From positions 186,001-250,000 of the forward strand of contig NZ_CANMDS010000003.1 of the NCBI RefSeq assembly GCF_947496725.1: a stretch of DNA of 64,000 nucleotides, given 5' to 3'. The translations under genes were made by a program, and so were the position numbers. Positions 45,509-52,700 of the stretch are shown here, piece by piece (position 1 is the stretch's first letter; each line of letters opens with the position of its first letter). The notes below the pieces were generated by a model that did no database searches, was not told the DNA's origin, and saw nothing but the letters and a program-made list of their open reading frames with translations. The DNA comes from an uncultured Dokdonia sp. GTDB taxonomy: Bacteria > Bacteroidota > Bacteroidia > Flavobacteriales > Flavobacteriaceae.

Positions 45509-45685
45509 ATGAAAAGGAAAGAAAAAGAAACCAACAAATCTGAGCGCGAAAAAGAGATAGATGGACGCATCGTGAGAGATGACCCTCAACCTATATCTAT
45601 AGGTAACGGAGTGCATAGAGAACCATCTAAACTTGCGAAAAAAGAAGCAAAAGACGAGGCGCTCCAGAGAGCAAAGAAAAAGTAA
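45509..45685 (+). CDS. Small highly charged protein (58 residues)
   Basis: An ATG frame that encodes MKRKEKETNKSEREKEIDGR and ends in DEALQRAKKK. About half the residues are Lys, Arg, Glu or Asp, with a central DPQPISIGNGVHREPS segment that looks like a short motif. No membrane segment. It follows the SIMPL gene by 62 bases and is closed by a strong terminator at 45705-45738, which supports a real transcript. I do not recognise a family. Confidence 0.6.
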   Translation: MKRKEKETNKSEREKEIDGRIVRDDPQPISIGNGVHREPSKLAKKEAKDEALQRAKKK

Positions 45686-45704
45686 TTTTATTTTGTGTGT
45701 AAAT

Positions 45705-45738
45705 AAAAAGGTCAAGGAGATTTCTCCTTGACCTTTTT
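45705..45738. terminator. Bidirectional rho-independent terminator
   Basis: Arms AAAAAGGTCAAGGAGA and TCTCCTTGACCTTTTT are perfectly complementary. It separates the small charged gene (+) from the convergent pseudouridine synthase gene (-). Confidence 0.9.
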
Positions 45739-45759
45739 TAATTTTATGATGTCGCCTTA

Positions 45760-46542
45760 CTATCTATTCCTGTTTCTGCGTAGGTTAGGATGTCTAGGTT
45801 CTTTAGGAGCATCTGTATGCGTCTTTGCAGAGTCTTCGACAAGTCTATTAATCTCCTCCATCTCTGTATCGCTAATGTAACGCCATTTACCCACCGGTAC
45901 ATCGAGTTCAATATTCATAATCCTATTTCGCTTTAAGCGAGTAACCTCATAATCTAGCGCTTCACACATTCTGCGTATTTGCCTATTAAGACCTTGGGTA
46001 AGTATAATTTTAAAAGAAAATCTACTTAACTGCTCTACGTGGCATTTACGTGTCACGGTATCCAGTATAGGTACACCATTACTCATTTGTTGTATAAACG
46101 AGGGTGTGATAGGCTTATCTACCCACACTTCATATTCCTTCTCGTGGTTATTACGAGCTCGTAATATCTTGTTTACAATATCACCATCATTAGTAAGGAA
46201 GATTAGACCTTCAGAAGGTTTATCAAGTCTACCTATAGGGAAGATACGAGAAGGGTAGTTTATAAAATCTATGATATTATCCTTTTCAACCCGAGTATCT
46301 GTCGTACAAACGATACCTACAGGCTTGTTAAGAGCGATATACACAGGCTTTTCTGTAGAGCTTGTAATAAGTTCACCATTTACGCGCACTTCATCACCTT
46401 CTGTAATTTTTGTACCCATTTCTGGCACCTTACCATTTATGGTAACGCGACCTTGGTCTATAAGCTTATCTGCAGCGCGACGTGAGCAATAGCCAGCCTC
46501 GCTGAGGTATTTATTGATACGGGTTTGTTTTTTCTCTTCCAT
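45760..46542 (-). CDS. Pseudouridine synthase, RluF/RluB type
   Basis: A 260-residue enzyme. An S4 RNA-binding domain is N-terminal ([30 protein letters not shown]) and the RsuA-type catalytic domain follows, with the catalytic Asp in [21 protein letters not shown] and [25 protein letters not shown]. It most resembles RluF, which modifies 23S rRNA. ATG at 46542 is used instead of a TTG three codons upstream. The tail is basic, as usual. Confidence 0.88.
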   Translation of the reverse strand: MEEKKQTRINKYLSEAGYCSRRAADKLIDQGRVTINGKVPEMGTKITEGDEVRVNGELITSSTEKPVYIALNKPVGIVCTTDTRVEKDNIIDFINYPSRIFPIGRLDKPSEGLIFLTNDGDIVNKILRARNNHEKEYEVWVDKPITPSFIQQMSNGVPILDTVTRKCHVEQLSRFSFKIILTQGLNRQIRRMCEALDYEVTRLKRNRIMNIELDVPVGKWRYISDTEMEEINRLVEDSAKTHTDAPKEPRHPNLRRNRNR

Positions 46543-46572
46543 TAGGAGCAAAAGTACTATTTATAGAATAAA

Positions 46573-46598
46573 AAAATGCCAGTCGTGAGACTGGCATT
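46573..46598 (-). terminator. Rho-independent terminator after the cold-shock gene
   Basis: Stem AATGCCAGTC / GACTGGCATT with loop GTGA; on the reverse strand it is followed by a T-run, 38 bases after the cold-shock stop. Confidence 0.8.
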
Positions 46599-46635
46599 AC
46601 AAGTTCAAAAAAGTGAACTAAAAAGTTATATGTGC

Positions 46636-46830
46636 TTAGTCAATTACTTTGACGTTTACTGCATTTAATCCTTTCTTACCTTCTTTTAATTCAAACTCAA
46701 CAGCATCACCTTCTCTTACCTCATCGATAAGTCCTGTTACGTGTACGAAGTGCTCTTGGTTTGCTTCTTCTTCATTGATAAATCCAAAACCTTTAGTTTC
46801 ATTGAAGAATTTTACTGTTCCTTTGTGCAT
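46636..46830 (-). CDS. Cold-shock domain protein
   Basis: A 64-residue single-domain OB-fold protein that binds single-stranded RNA and DNA. RNP1 (KGFGFI) and RNP2 (HFVHV) are both intact, and VKFFNETKGFGFINEEE is the typical start. Monocistronic, with a good promoter about 25 bases upstream and a terminator. A 20-base perfect palindrome copy lies 90 bases upstream. Confidence 0.93.
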   Translation of the reverse strand: MHKGTVKFFNETKGFGFINEEEANQEHFVHVTGLIDEVREGDAVEFELKEGKKGLNAVNVKVID

Positions 46831-46856
46831 TATAATAATTTAAATATGTTAAGTTG

Positions 46857-46890
46857 CAAACTTACTGCTATTTAATCCAGAAACTCACAA
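46857..46890 (-). promoter_or_regulatory. Candidate Bacteroidota promoter of the cold-shock gene
   Basis: On the reverse strand TTG (46890-46888), 23 bases, then TAAGTTTG (46864-46857). This fits the TTG-N17-23-TAnnTTTG form, with the ATG about 26 bases downstream. Confidence 0.5.
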
Positions 46891-46920
46891 TTGTGTGTTA
46901 TTGTTTTAAAATACTTTTTT

Positions 46921-46940
46921 TACGCTTTCGCGAAAGCGTA
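46921..46940. repeat. Palindrome copy 19
   Basis: The longest perfect copy, 20 bases (TACGCTTTCGCGAAAGCGTA), upstream of the cold-shock promoter. Confidence 0.9.
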
Positions 46941-47079
46941 ATCACCTCTCATCCCATTGTTTATAGTGTTTGACAATTTTATGACATAGTCTTATGAGGG
47001 TGTGTTGTGATGTTTTTGCAAATAATAAGTAGGGATATTTTGTTTGTTAACCCGTAACTTGCGCTCAAAACCGATACAA

Positions 47080-47319
47080 ATGGCACTTACAAACAACGAT
47101 ATCTTTAAAAAATTACGAGTTGCGCTGCAGTTGCGAGATGATGAAATCATAGAGATATGTAAGCTTGTAGATTTTCAAGTTTCTAAGAGTGAGCTAGGAG
47201 CTATTTTTCGTAAGCCAGATCATCCTAAATTTATGGAGTGTGGTGACCAGTTTTTACGTAATTTTTTAAATGGTCTAGTAATACACAAGCGAGGACCTAT
47301 GCCTCCTAAAAAGAAGTAG
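47080..47319 (+). CDS. DUF1456 (YehS-like) protein, single repeat
   Basis: A 79-residue protein: MALTNNDIFKKLRVALQLRDDEIIEICKL, then FRKPDHPKFMECGDQFLRNFLNGL. DUF1456 proteins such as YehS usually carry two copies of this ~65-residue helical unit; this one has a single unit and a basic tail (PPKKK). The function is unknown. ATG at 47080 is used, not a TTG at 47044. Its stop is two bases from that of the convergent methyltransferase gene. Confidence 0.78.
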   Translation: MALTNNDIFKKLRVALQLRDDEIIEICKLVDFQVSKSELGAIFRKPDHPKFMECGDQFLRNFLNGLVIHKRGPMPPKKK

Positions 47320-47321
47320 GG

Positions 47322-48503
47322 CTATTGTGCCACTTTTTTAGTCGAGATAACTACTTTCTTACCATCATCTAGCGTGGTAAAAAATAGGTATACATCTCCA
47401 CCATCTTTTATCTTTAACTTTTTACGTATCACATCTACTTGCATAGGGAAGTTGCGAGTAGTGATATTTGCCTTTGTGATCCCTAATTCCTTTGCAATTC
47501 TTTTTGAGTAAGGAACAATCTTCTCTATCACAAAACGACGGCCTGCAAATGAGATGAGCTCTCGTGAGGTATATAAGTGTGAGTGCTCGTGCAGTTTTGA
47601 AACATTAAAATACGTACTCACCCAGTTAAAAGCGCCACTCTTCATAAGGGCACTGTTAGGCTCATAAAGATATTTTTGAGGAATATCTATAACAGCTTGC
47701 GCAATAAGAGCATCACTATGAGAGAAACTCACTACAGGATCTGATGATTGTAAGTTTACAACAGTAAACTTTATGTCTTTACAGCGCTGTGAAGTAAGTT
47801 TCCATAACAACTCTTTCACCTCATTTTTTACAGCTACAATGTGTATTTCGGTCACGCTGCGCAGTTCTTCTATACCTGCTGCAATGTCTAGTATGGGAGA
47901 TGTTTTTATCCAGAGGGTGTTACACTTTGACAATAACAGGTTTTTGTAAAGCGGTACATTAGGTAGACAATCTTTAAGCATAAAAACTTTTCCCTTACTA
48001 TCTGTACGTCTCCCTGGGTCTAAAAAAATGGTGTCAAAACGAGTATCGCAGGTTTCAAAATAATGCATTGAATCATCTACTATAAACTCTATGTTTTCTT
48101 GCTTGAGAACTTCTGCATTAGACTGTGCAAGTCTTGATAAACTGGCGTCCATCTCTATGTGGATTACCTGCTTGTTAGTCTGTGCAAAGTGATAAGCATC
48201 TATACCAAAGCCACCTGTACCATCTGCTAGGGTAGTACCTTGCATAATACTGGCTTTGTAACTTGCCGTTGCCTCAGAAGAGGTTTGCTCCATATTGAGT
48301 TTAGGCGGGAATAAGATACCAGCGGTGTTATGCCAGCGCGGTAATTTTCCTTTGGCTTTACGTTTACCTTCAAGTTGTTGTGCAAGCTCTTGTACTGTAA
48401 TATCACTAAAAGGGCTTCCTTTTAAAATAAAAGCGTGGAGTGGTGTATGCTCGTGCTCTTGTAAATAAGCACGCACTTCAGGCTGTAAAAGCGCGGTGTT
48501 CAT
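47322..48503 (-). CDS. Class I SAM-dependent methyltransferase with THUMP-like domain
   Basis: A 393-residue protein. A Rossmann methyltransferase core at ~95-235 has LADGTGGFGIDAYHFA (SAM loop), VIHIEMDASLSRLAQSN and TIFLDPGRRTDSKGK; the C-terminal part resembles the THUMP-like domain. The target is probably RNA or protein but not known. It overlaps the upstream AI-2E-family gene by one base, so it is translationally coupled. Confidence 0.78.
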   Translation of the reverse strand: MNTALLQPEVRAYLQEHEHTPLHAFILKGSPFSDITVQELAQQLEGKRKAKGKLPRWHNTAGILFPPKLNMEQTSSEATASYKASIMQGTTLADGTGGFGIDAYHFAQTNKQVIHIEMDASLSRLAQSNAEVLKQENIEFIVDDSMHYFETCDTRFDTIFLDPGRRTDSKGKVFMLKDCLPNVPLYKNLLLSKCNTLWIKTSPILDIAAGIEELRSVTEIHIVAVKNEVKELLWKLTSQRCKDIKFTVVNLQSSDPVVSFSHSDALIAQAVIDIPQKYLYEPNSALMKSGAFNWVSTYFNVSKLHEHSHLYTSRELISFAGRRFVIEKIVPYSKRIAKELGITKANITTRNFPMQVDVIRKKLKIKDGGDVYLFFTTLDDGKKVVISTKKVAQ

Positions 48504-49600
48504 TATAAGTCTTGTGTAAGTTTTTGTACAATCTTATACTCGCTCAAAAATTCTTTTGAGATCACTTTAAGTGCGGTATAAACAGGAACGGCAAGTATCA
48601 TCCCAAATACTCCAAATAACAATCCAGCAATAATAATAGCTAAGAATATCTCTAGCGGATGTGACTTCACACTGTTACCAAAAACAAAAGGTTGTATCAC
48701 AAAATTATCAACCATTTGTGCTGCGCCATAGCATAAGGAGATCCAGAGTAATTTAGGTAAAATAATGGTTCTAAAATCCATCTCAATATTACTCGAGGTA
48801 ACCAGTAATAGCATAACTGCGCCACCTACAAGAGGCCCTAAATAGGGAACCAGGTTAAGTACAGCACAAAAGAGCGCTATGGCAAGCGCGTTTTCTATAC
48901 CAAATGATAAGAGTATTATAGCGTATAAAACAAACATTGTAAATACTTGTATTATGAGCCCTATAAAGTAGCGAGAGAGAAGGTATTTTATCTTTTCAAA
49001 TACGCGTAAGAATTTGCCCTCGTTGCCTTTTTTCGCGAAAGCGAGTAAACTATTTACAAGCAATCTATTATCCTTTAAAAAGAAGAAAGTAATAAATATA
49101 ATAGCAAATGTACCAATGCCCGCGGCACCTAGATTGCCTATAATTCCGTTTAAAAATGCAGGGATGATACTAAAATCAAAATTCTTTACAAGCTCTGCCT
49201 CTTGAACTCCTTGTATTATAGTCATCTTATCGAGACCAAAATAAGTTGCAATCTCGCCAAAGAGCCTATTAATATTAACTTTTACCTCTTCAAAATCTAT
49301 CTGACCCAGATGCTGGCTTTGGTCTATAACCACCGGTATAAAAAGCATAAAAACACCTAGTATTACCAGTAATAATATAAATATTGTGACTATTGCTGCC
49401 CAGGTTGGACTAAACTTAAGTGTGTACCTTAAAAACTTTACAACAGGCCTACCCACTAGTGATAGTACAGCTGCAACGGCTAGATAAACAAGCACACTTT
49501 GTATGGTATAAAGAAGCCAGAGTAAGATTAAGATACCCACAACGACACCTACGGCGCGTAAGATTCCATAACTTATTTCTTTTGCTTTTAGTGGCTTCAT
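48503..49600 (-). CDS. AI-2E family transporter (PerM-like)
   Basis: A 365-residue membrane protein with about seven to eight helices. The family segments are YLAVAAVLSLVGRPVVKFL near the N-terminus, ALFCAVLNLVPYLGPLVGG in the middle and LFGVFGMILAVPVYTALKVI at the end. Relatives include the AI-2 exporter TqsA and Na+/H+ antiporters, so the substrate is open. Residues near 190 (AFAKKG) align with a decayed palindrome. It is 25 bases after the TrmH gene. Confidence 0.87.
   Translation of the reverse strand: MKPLKAKEISYGILRAVGVVVGILILLWLLYTIQSVLVYLAVAAVLSLVGRPVVKFLRYTLKFSPTWAAIVTIFILLLVILGVFMLFIPVVIDQSQHLGQIDFEEVKVNINRLFGEIATYFGLDKMTIIQGVQEAELVKNFDFSIIPAFLNGIIGNLGAAGIGTFAIIFITFFFLKDNRLLVNSLLAFAKKGNEGKFLRVFEKIKYLLSRYFIGLIIQVFTMFVLYAIILLSFGIENALAIALFCAVLNLVPYLGPLVGGAVMLLLVTSSNIEMDFRTIILPKLLWISLCYGAAQMVDNFVIQPFVFGNSVKSHPLEIFLAIIIAGLLFGVFGMILAVPVYTALKVISKEFLSEYKIVQKLTQDL
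49028..49043. repeat. Palindrome half-copy 20
   Basis: TTTTTTCGCGAAAGCG inside the AI-2E family gene; right arm intact, left arm decayed. It may be chance. Confidence 0.4.
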
Positions 49601-49625
49601 ATAAAGGTCAAAGATACTGGTTTTA

Positions 49626-50120
49626 TTATCGTGTGAGCTCGTAAAGTGCGATGCCTGCGGCCTGTGCTACATTCATACTACTATTAATGCCGTGCATAGG
49701 TATATGTGCAATCACAGCACATTGTTCTAAAGCTTCTGGAGTGACACCCGTACTTTCGGCTCCTATGACAAGCGAAATTTTTGACATATTAGCAATATGA
49801 ACTTCGGCAATGGGAATACTTGTAGAATCTATCTCTAGTGCGATAGAGTTAAACCCTTGCTCTCTAAGATTAATAAGTGTATTCGCTATATTCTCGCTTT
49901 CGCGAAAGCGGACTGTACGTTCTGTATTGCGAGCCGTCTTACGTAGTCTACTACTAGTAACATCTGGAGCGTTGCCGCAAAAAATGATCTCTTGTACACC
50001 AAAAGCATCTGCCAGCCTAAAAATGCTACCCGCATTTGCCGGACCAGAAACGTGATCACATACAATGATAATCTCTTTGTTATGAGAAGCTGGGGTGTGA
50101 TGTGTATGAGTTAATTGCAA
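49626..50120 (-). CDS. TrmH/SpoU-family RNA 2'-O-methyltransferase
   Basis: A 164-residue SPOUT methyltransferase. The three SPOUT motifs are visible: VSGPANAGSIFRLADAFGV, LVIGAESTGVTPEAL and IPMHGINSSMNVAQAAGIALYEL (the knot). The substrate RNA is not known. The start appears to be TTG at 50120; relatives also begin QLTH. Residues 71-75 (RFRES) come from a palindrome copy between motifs 1 and 2, where family members vary. Confidence 0.85.
   Translation of the reverse strand: MQLTHTHHTPASHNKEIIIVCDHVSGPANAGSIFRLADAFGVQEIIFCGNAPDVTSSRLRKTARNTERTVRFRESENIANTLINLREQGFNSIALEIDSTSIPIAEVHIANMSKISLVIGAESTGVTPEALEQCAVIAHIPMHGINSSMNVAQAAGIALYELTR
49895..49910. repeat. Palindrome copy 21
   Basis: Exact copy inside the TrmH-family gene, read as RFRES. 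Confidence 0.9.
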
Positions 50121-50149
50121 GGGGTGAGTTATATATTGTTTATGATTAG

Positions 50150-50485
50150 TTACTTGTCATCTACCATTACCTTGTTAAAATTGCTCGCCATATTATTTGC
50201 ATATGAAAAAGCAAGGATAGGTATTGTAAATGTAAGTGTTGCAATCCGGCCTTGGTTCCATAAAAATAGTGCAGTAATAACCCCAAGAGCGAGACCTGCT
50301 AAAACAATACCTAGGTTTGGTTTGGCGTGCACTCGATTTACTCTTCTTTTAACTTGAGACCCACACGAGTTACAGCGTTCGTTTATGTGGTTTCCTCTTT
50401 CTTCTTGTAGCTCAAAGCGGTTTGTAGCTTTAGTCTTAAAACTATTTTCTTTTTTACAAGAACTGCAGTAGTAATATAATTTCAA
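50150..50485 (-). CDS. Hypothetical membrane protein with zinc ribbon
   Basis: A 111-residue protein. Two C-x-x-C pairs (YYYCSSCKKEN and ERCNSCGSQ) form a likely zinc ribbon at residues 7-42, followed by hydrophobic segments at ~58-77 and 82-98. The start appears to be TTG; no ATG precedes the ribbon. Function unknown. It lies 20 bases after the DUF4159 gene on the same strand. Confidence 0.65.
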   Translation of the reverse strand: MKLYYYCSSCKKENSFKTKATNRFELQEERGNHINERCNSCGSQVKRRVNRVHAKPNLGIVLAGLALGVITALFLWNQGRIATLTFTIPILAFSYANNMASNFNKVMVDDK

Positions 50486-50505
50486 TTTTACTGATTTATT
50501 GGTTG

Positions 50506-51153
50506 TTAATTTTCAAAAGCATACTTAACTATGTTTGCACCCATTTTGAGCGCTTTTTGTCTCACACTCTCTGGGTCACCGTGTACTTCTGAATCTTCCC
50601 AGCCATCTCCTATGTCTGATTCTGTTGTAAATAATACGACGAGTCTATCTTCATAAAAGAGCCCTAGTGCTTGTGGTCTCTTTCCATCGTGTTCGTGTAT
50701 TTTGGGTAGTCCCTTCGGAAATTTATAAGCACTAGAAAAAATGGGGTGGCTAGCGGCAAGCTCTGTAAGCTCTTGGTCTGGAAAAATCTTTTTGAGTTCC
50801 TTAGGTAAATACTCAGCCATTCCATAATTATCATCTATGTGTAAGAAACCGCCACTAGTTAGGTAATCCCTAAGGTTCTCTACATCGTCGTCTGTAAAAA
50901 GTACATTACCGTGACCCGTCATATGCAGCAGTGGGTATTGAAAAACGTCAATACTACCAGCATCTACAGATTCTGGTTTGTCATTCATCTTTGTGTTTAT
51001 GTTCTTATTACAAAAACGTATGAGATTAGGCAGGGCAGTGGGATTACTGTACCAGTCTCCACCTCCTTTATATTTTAGTACTGCAAGATCTTGAGCAGCT
51101 ATAAACCCGCTGGTAAAAAATAGTATAATGACTGCTAGAAAGGTGCGATGCAT
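50506..51153 (-). CDS. DUF4159 domain exported protein
   Basis: A 215-residue protein with a signal peptide (cleaved after GFIAAQ). Typical segments are LKYKGGGDWYSNPTALPNL, YPLLHMTGHGNVLFT, LRDYLTSGGFLHIDDNYG and LPKIHEHDGKRPQALGLFYEDRLVV, as in DUF4159, a glutamine-amidotransferase-like fold of unknown role. In other bacteria it often occurs with MoxR/VWA gene sets, but none is seen here. Confidence 0.82.
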   Translation of the reverse strand: MHRTFLAVIILFFTSGFIAAQDLAVLKYKGGGDWYSNPTALPNLIRFCNKNINTKMNDKPESVDAGSIDVFQYPLLHMTGHGNVLFTDDDVENLRDYLTSGGFLHIDDNYGMAEYLPKELKKIFPDQELTELAASHPIFSSAYKFPKGLPKIHEHDGKRPQALGLFYEDRLVVLFTTESDIGDGWEDSEVHGDPESVRQKALKMGANIVKYAFEN

Positions 51154-51322
51154 AAATGAATTTATAAAAATTAAAAATACTGATAACTTAAATTATGAGT
51201 GTGCTAAATTATATTAAAGTTAAACAGAAATCATAAAGTTCTAAAAACCAGTTCCCAGTGAGATGATAACTACTGCCTAGGCTTGCTGTTAGTATAATGA
51301 GTTCTTAAATTTACTCTAGTAA

Positions 51323-51340
51323 GTTGTAACAATTTACAAC
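51323..51340. promoter_or_regulatory. Inverted repeat upstream of the M16 peptidase pair
   Basis: Perfect 7+4+7 inverted repeat GTTGTAA-CAAT-TTACAAC, about 40 bases before the start of the first M16 gene. It could be an operator. It is framed by a wider GTAAG...CTTAC pair. Confidence 0.35.
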
Positions 51341-51380
51341 GATTGCGACTTACGTACTAACACTAATTTTAATTTTTAAT

Positions 51381-52700
51381 ATGAAAAAGAAAATGTATGC
51401 TTTGGCAGCTTTTATGTTGAGTGGCGTAGTCCTTACAGCACAAGAAGTTAGCTTTGAAGAGTATGATCTTGATAACGGTATGCACGTTATTTTACACCAA
51501 GATAACAGCGCACCTGTAGTAACAACATCTGTTATGTATCACGTAGGAGCAAAAGATGAAGATCCAAGTAAAACAGGATTTGCTCACTTTTTTGAACACC
51601 TTCTTTTTGAAGGGACAGAAAATATTGAGCGTGGTGAGTGGTTTAAAATAGTTACTTCTAACGGAGGTAAAAACAATGCAAATACAACACAAGACCGTAC
51701 TTATTATTATGAAGTCTTTCCTTCTAATAACCTAGAGCTTGGTCTGTGGATGGAGTCTGAGCGTTTACTTCACCCTATTATTAATCAAATAGGTGTTGAT
51801 ACTCAAAAAGAAGTAGTTCAAGAAGAAAAGCGCTTACGAGTGGACAATCAACCTTACGGCCGTTTTCAAGAAGTAATAGGTAAGATGCTTTTTAAGAAGC
51901 ACCCATACCGTTGGACTACCATAGGGTCTCTTGATCATCTCGCTAGTGCAACACTAGAAGATTTTCAAAAATTTAGTGATACATATTATGTGCCTAATAA
52001 TGCCGTGCTCGTTGTGGCTGGAGATATTGATGTTGCAGAGACAAAAAAGATGATTGATACGTATTTTGCACCTATACCTAGAGGAAAGGATATTGTACGT
52101 AATACTTTTAAGGAAGATCCTGTAGTACCAGTAAGAGAGACGTTTTATGATTCTAATATACAGATACCTGCTATTTTTCTAGCTTATAGAACACCTGCTC
52201 AAACAGAGAAGGATGCTTATGTGCTCGATATGGTATCATCAGTATTAAGTGATGGTAAGAGTTCTAGACTTTATAAAAAATTAGTAGACACTAAGAAAAA
52301 GGCGCTACAAGTATTTGCTTTTAGTGGTGCACAAGAAGATTATGGATCATATTTAATAGGTGCTTTACCACTAGGTGATAACTCTCTAGATGATTTAATT
52401 ACAGAGATGGATGAGGAAATTGTAAAGCTTCAAACAACTTTAATTTCAGAAAGAGACTACCAGAAGCTTCAGAACAAATTTGAAAACCGTTTTGTAAACT
52501 CTAACAGTAGTGTAGAAGGTATTGCAAACTCACTAGCGCGCAACTATATGTTATATGATGATACTAATCTTATTAATACTGAGATTGATATTTATAGATC
52601 AATAACTAGAGAAGATATTAAGGCAGCAGCTATCAAATATCTTAAACAAAATGAGCGTGTAATATTAGAGTACTTACCAGAATCTCAAAAAGAAAAATAA
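51381..52700 (+). CDS. M16-family zinc peptidase, catalytic subunit
   Basis: A 439-residue exported peptidase with a signal peptide (ending VLTAQ). The inverted zinc motif H-x-x-E-H is intact (HFFEH, His69, Glu72, His73), and the third ligand is Glu149, 76 residues after His73 (VVQEEKR), the spacing of pitrilysin-type enzymes. The second half (~250-430) is the usual inactive M16_C domain. It overlaps the next M16 gene by one base; the pair probably makes a heterodimer like the processing peptidase alpha/beta pair. Confidence 0.92.
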   Translation: MKKKMYALAAFMLSGVVLTAQEVSFEEYDLDNGMHVILHQDNSAPVVTTSVMYHVGAKDEDPSKTGFAHFFEHLLFEGTENIERGEWFKIVTSNGGKNNANTTQDRTYYYEVFPSNNLELGLWMESERLLHPIINQIGVDTQKEVVQEEKRLRVDNQPYGRFQEVIGKMLFKKHPYRWTTIGSLDHLASATLEDFQKFSDTYYVPNNAVLVVAGDIDVAETKKMIDTYFAPIPRGKDIVRNTFKEDPVVPVRETFYDSNIQIPAIFLAYRTPAQTEKDAYVLDMVSSVLSDGKSSRLYKKLVDTKKKALQVFAFSGAQEDYGSYLIGALPLGDNSLDDLITEMDEEIVKLQTTLISERDYQKLQNKFENRFVNSNSSVEGIANSLARNYMLYDDTNLINTEIDIYRSITREDIKAAAIKYLKQNERVILEYLPESQKEK

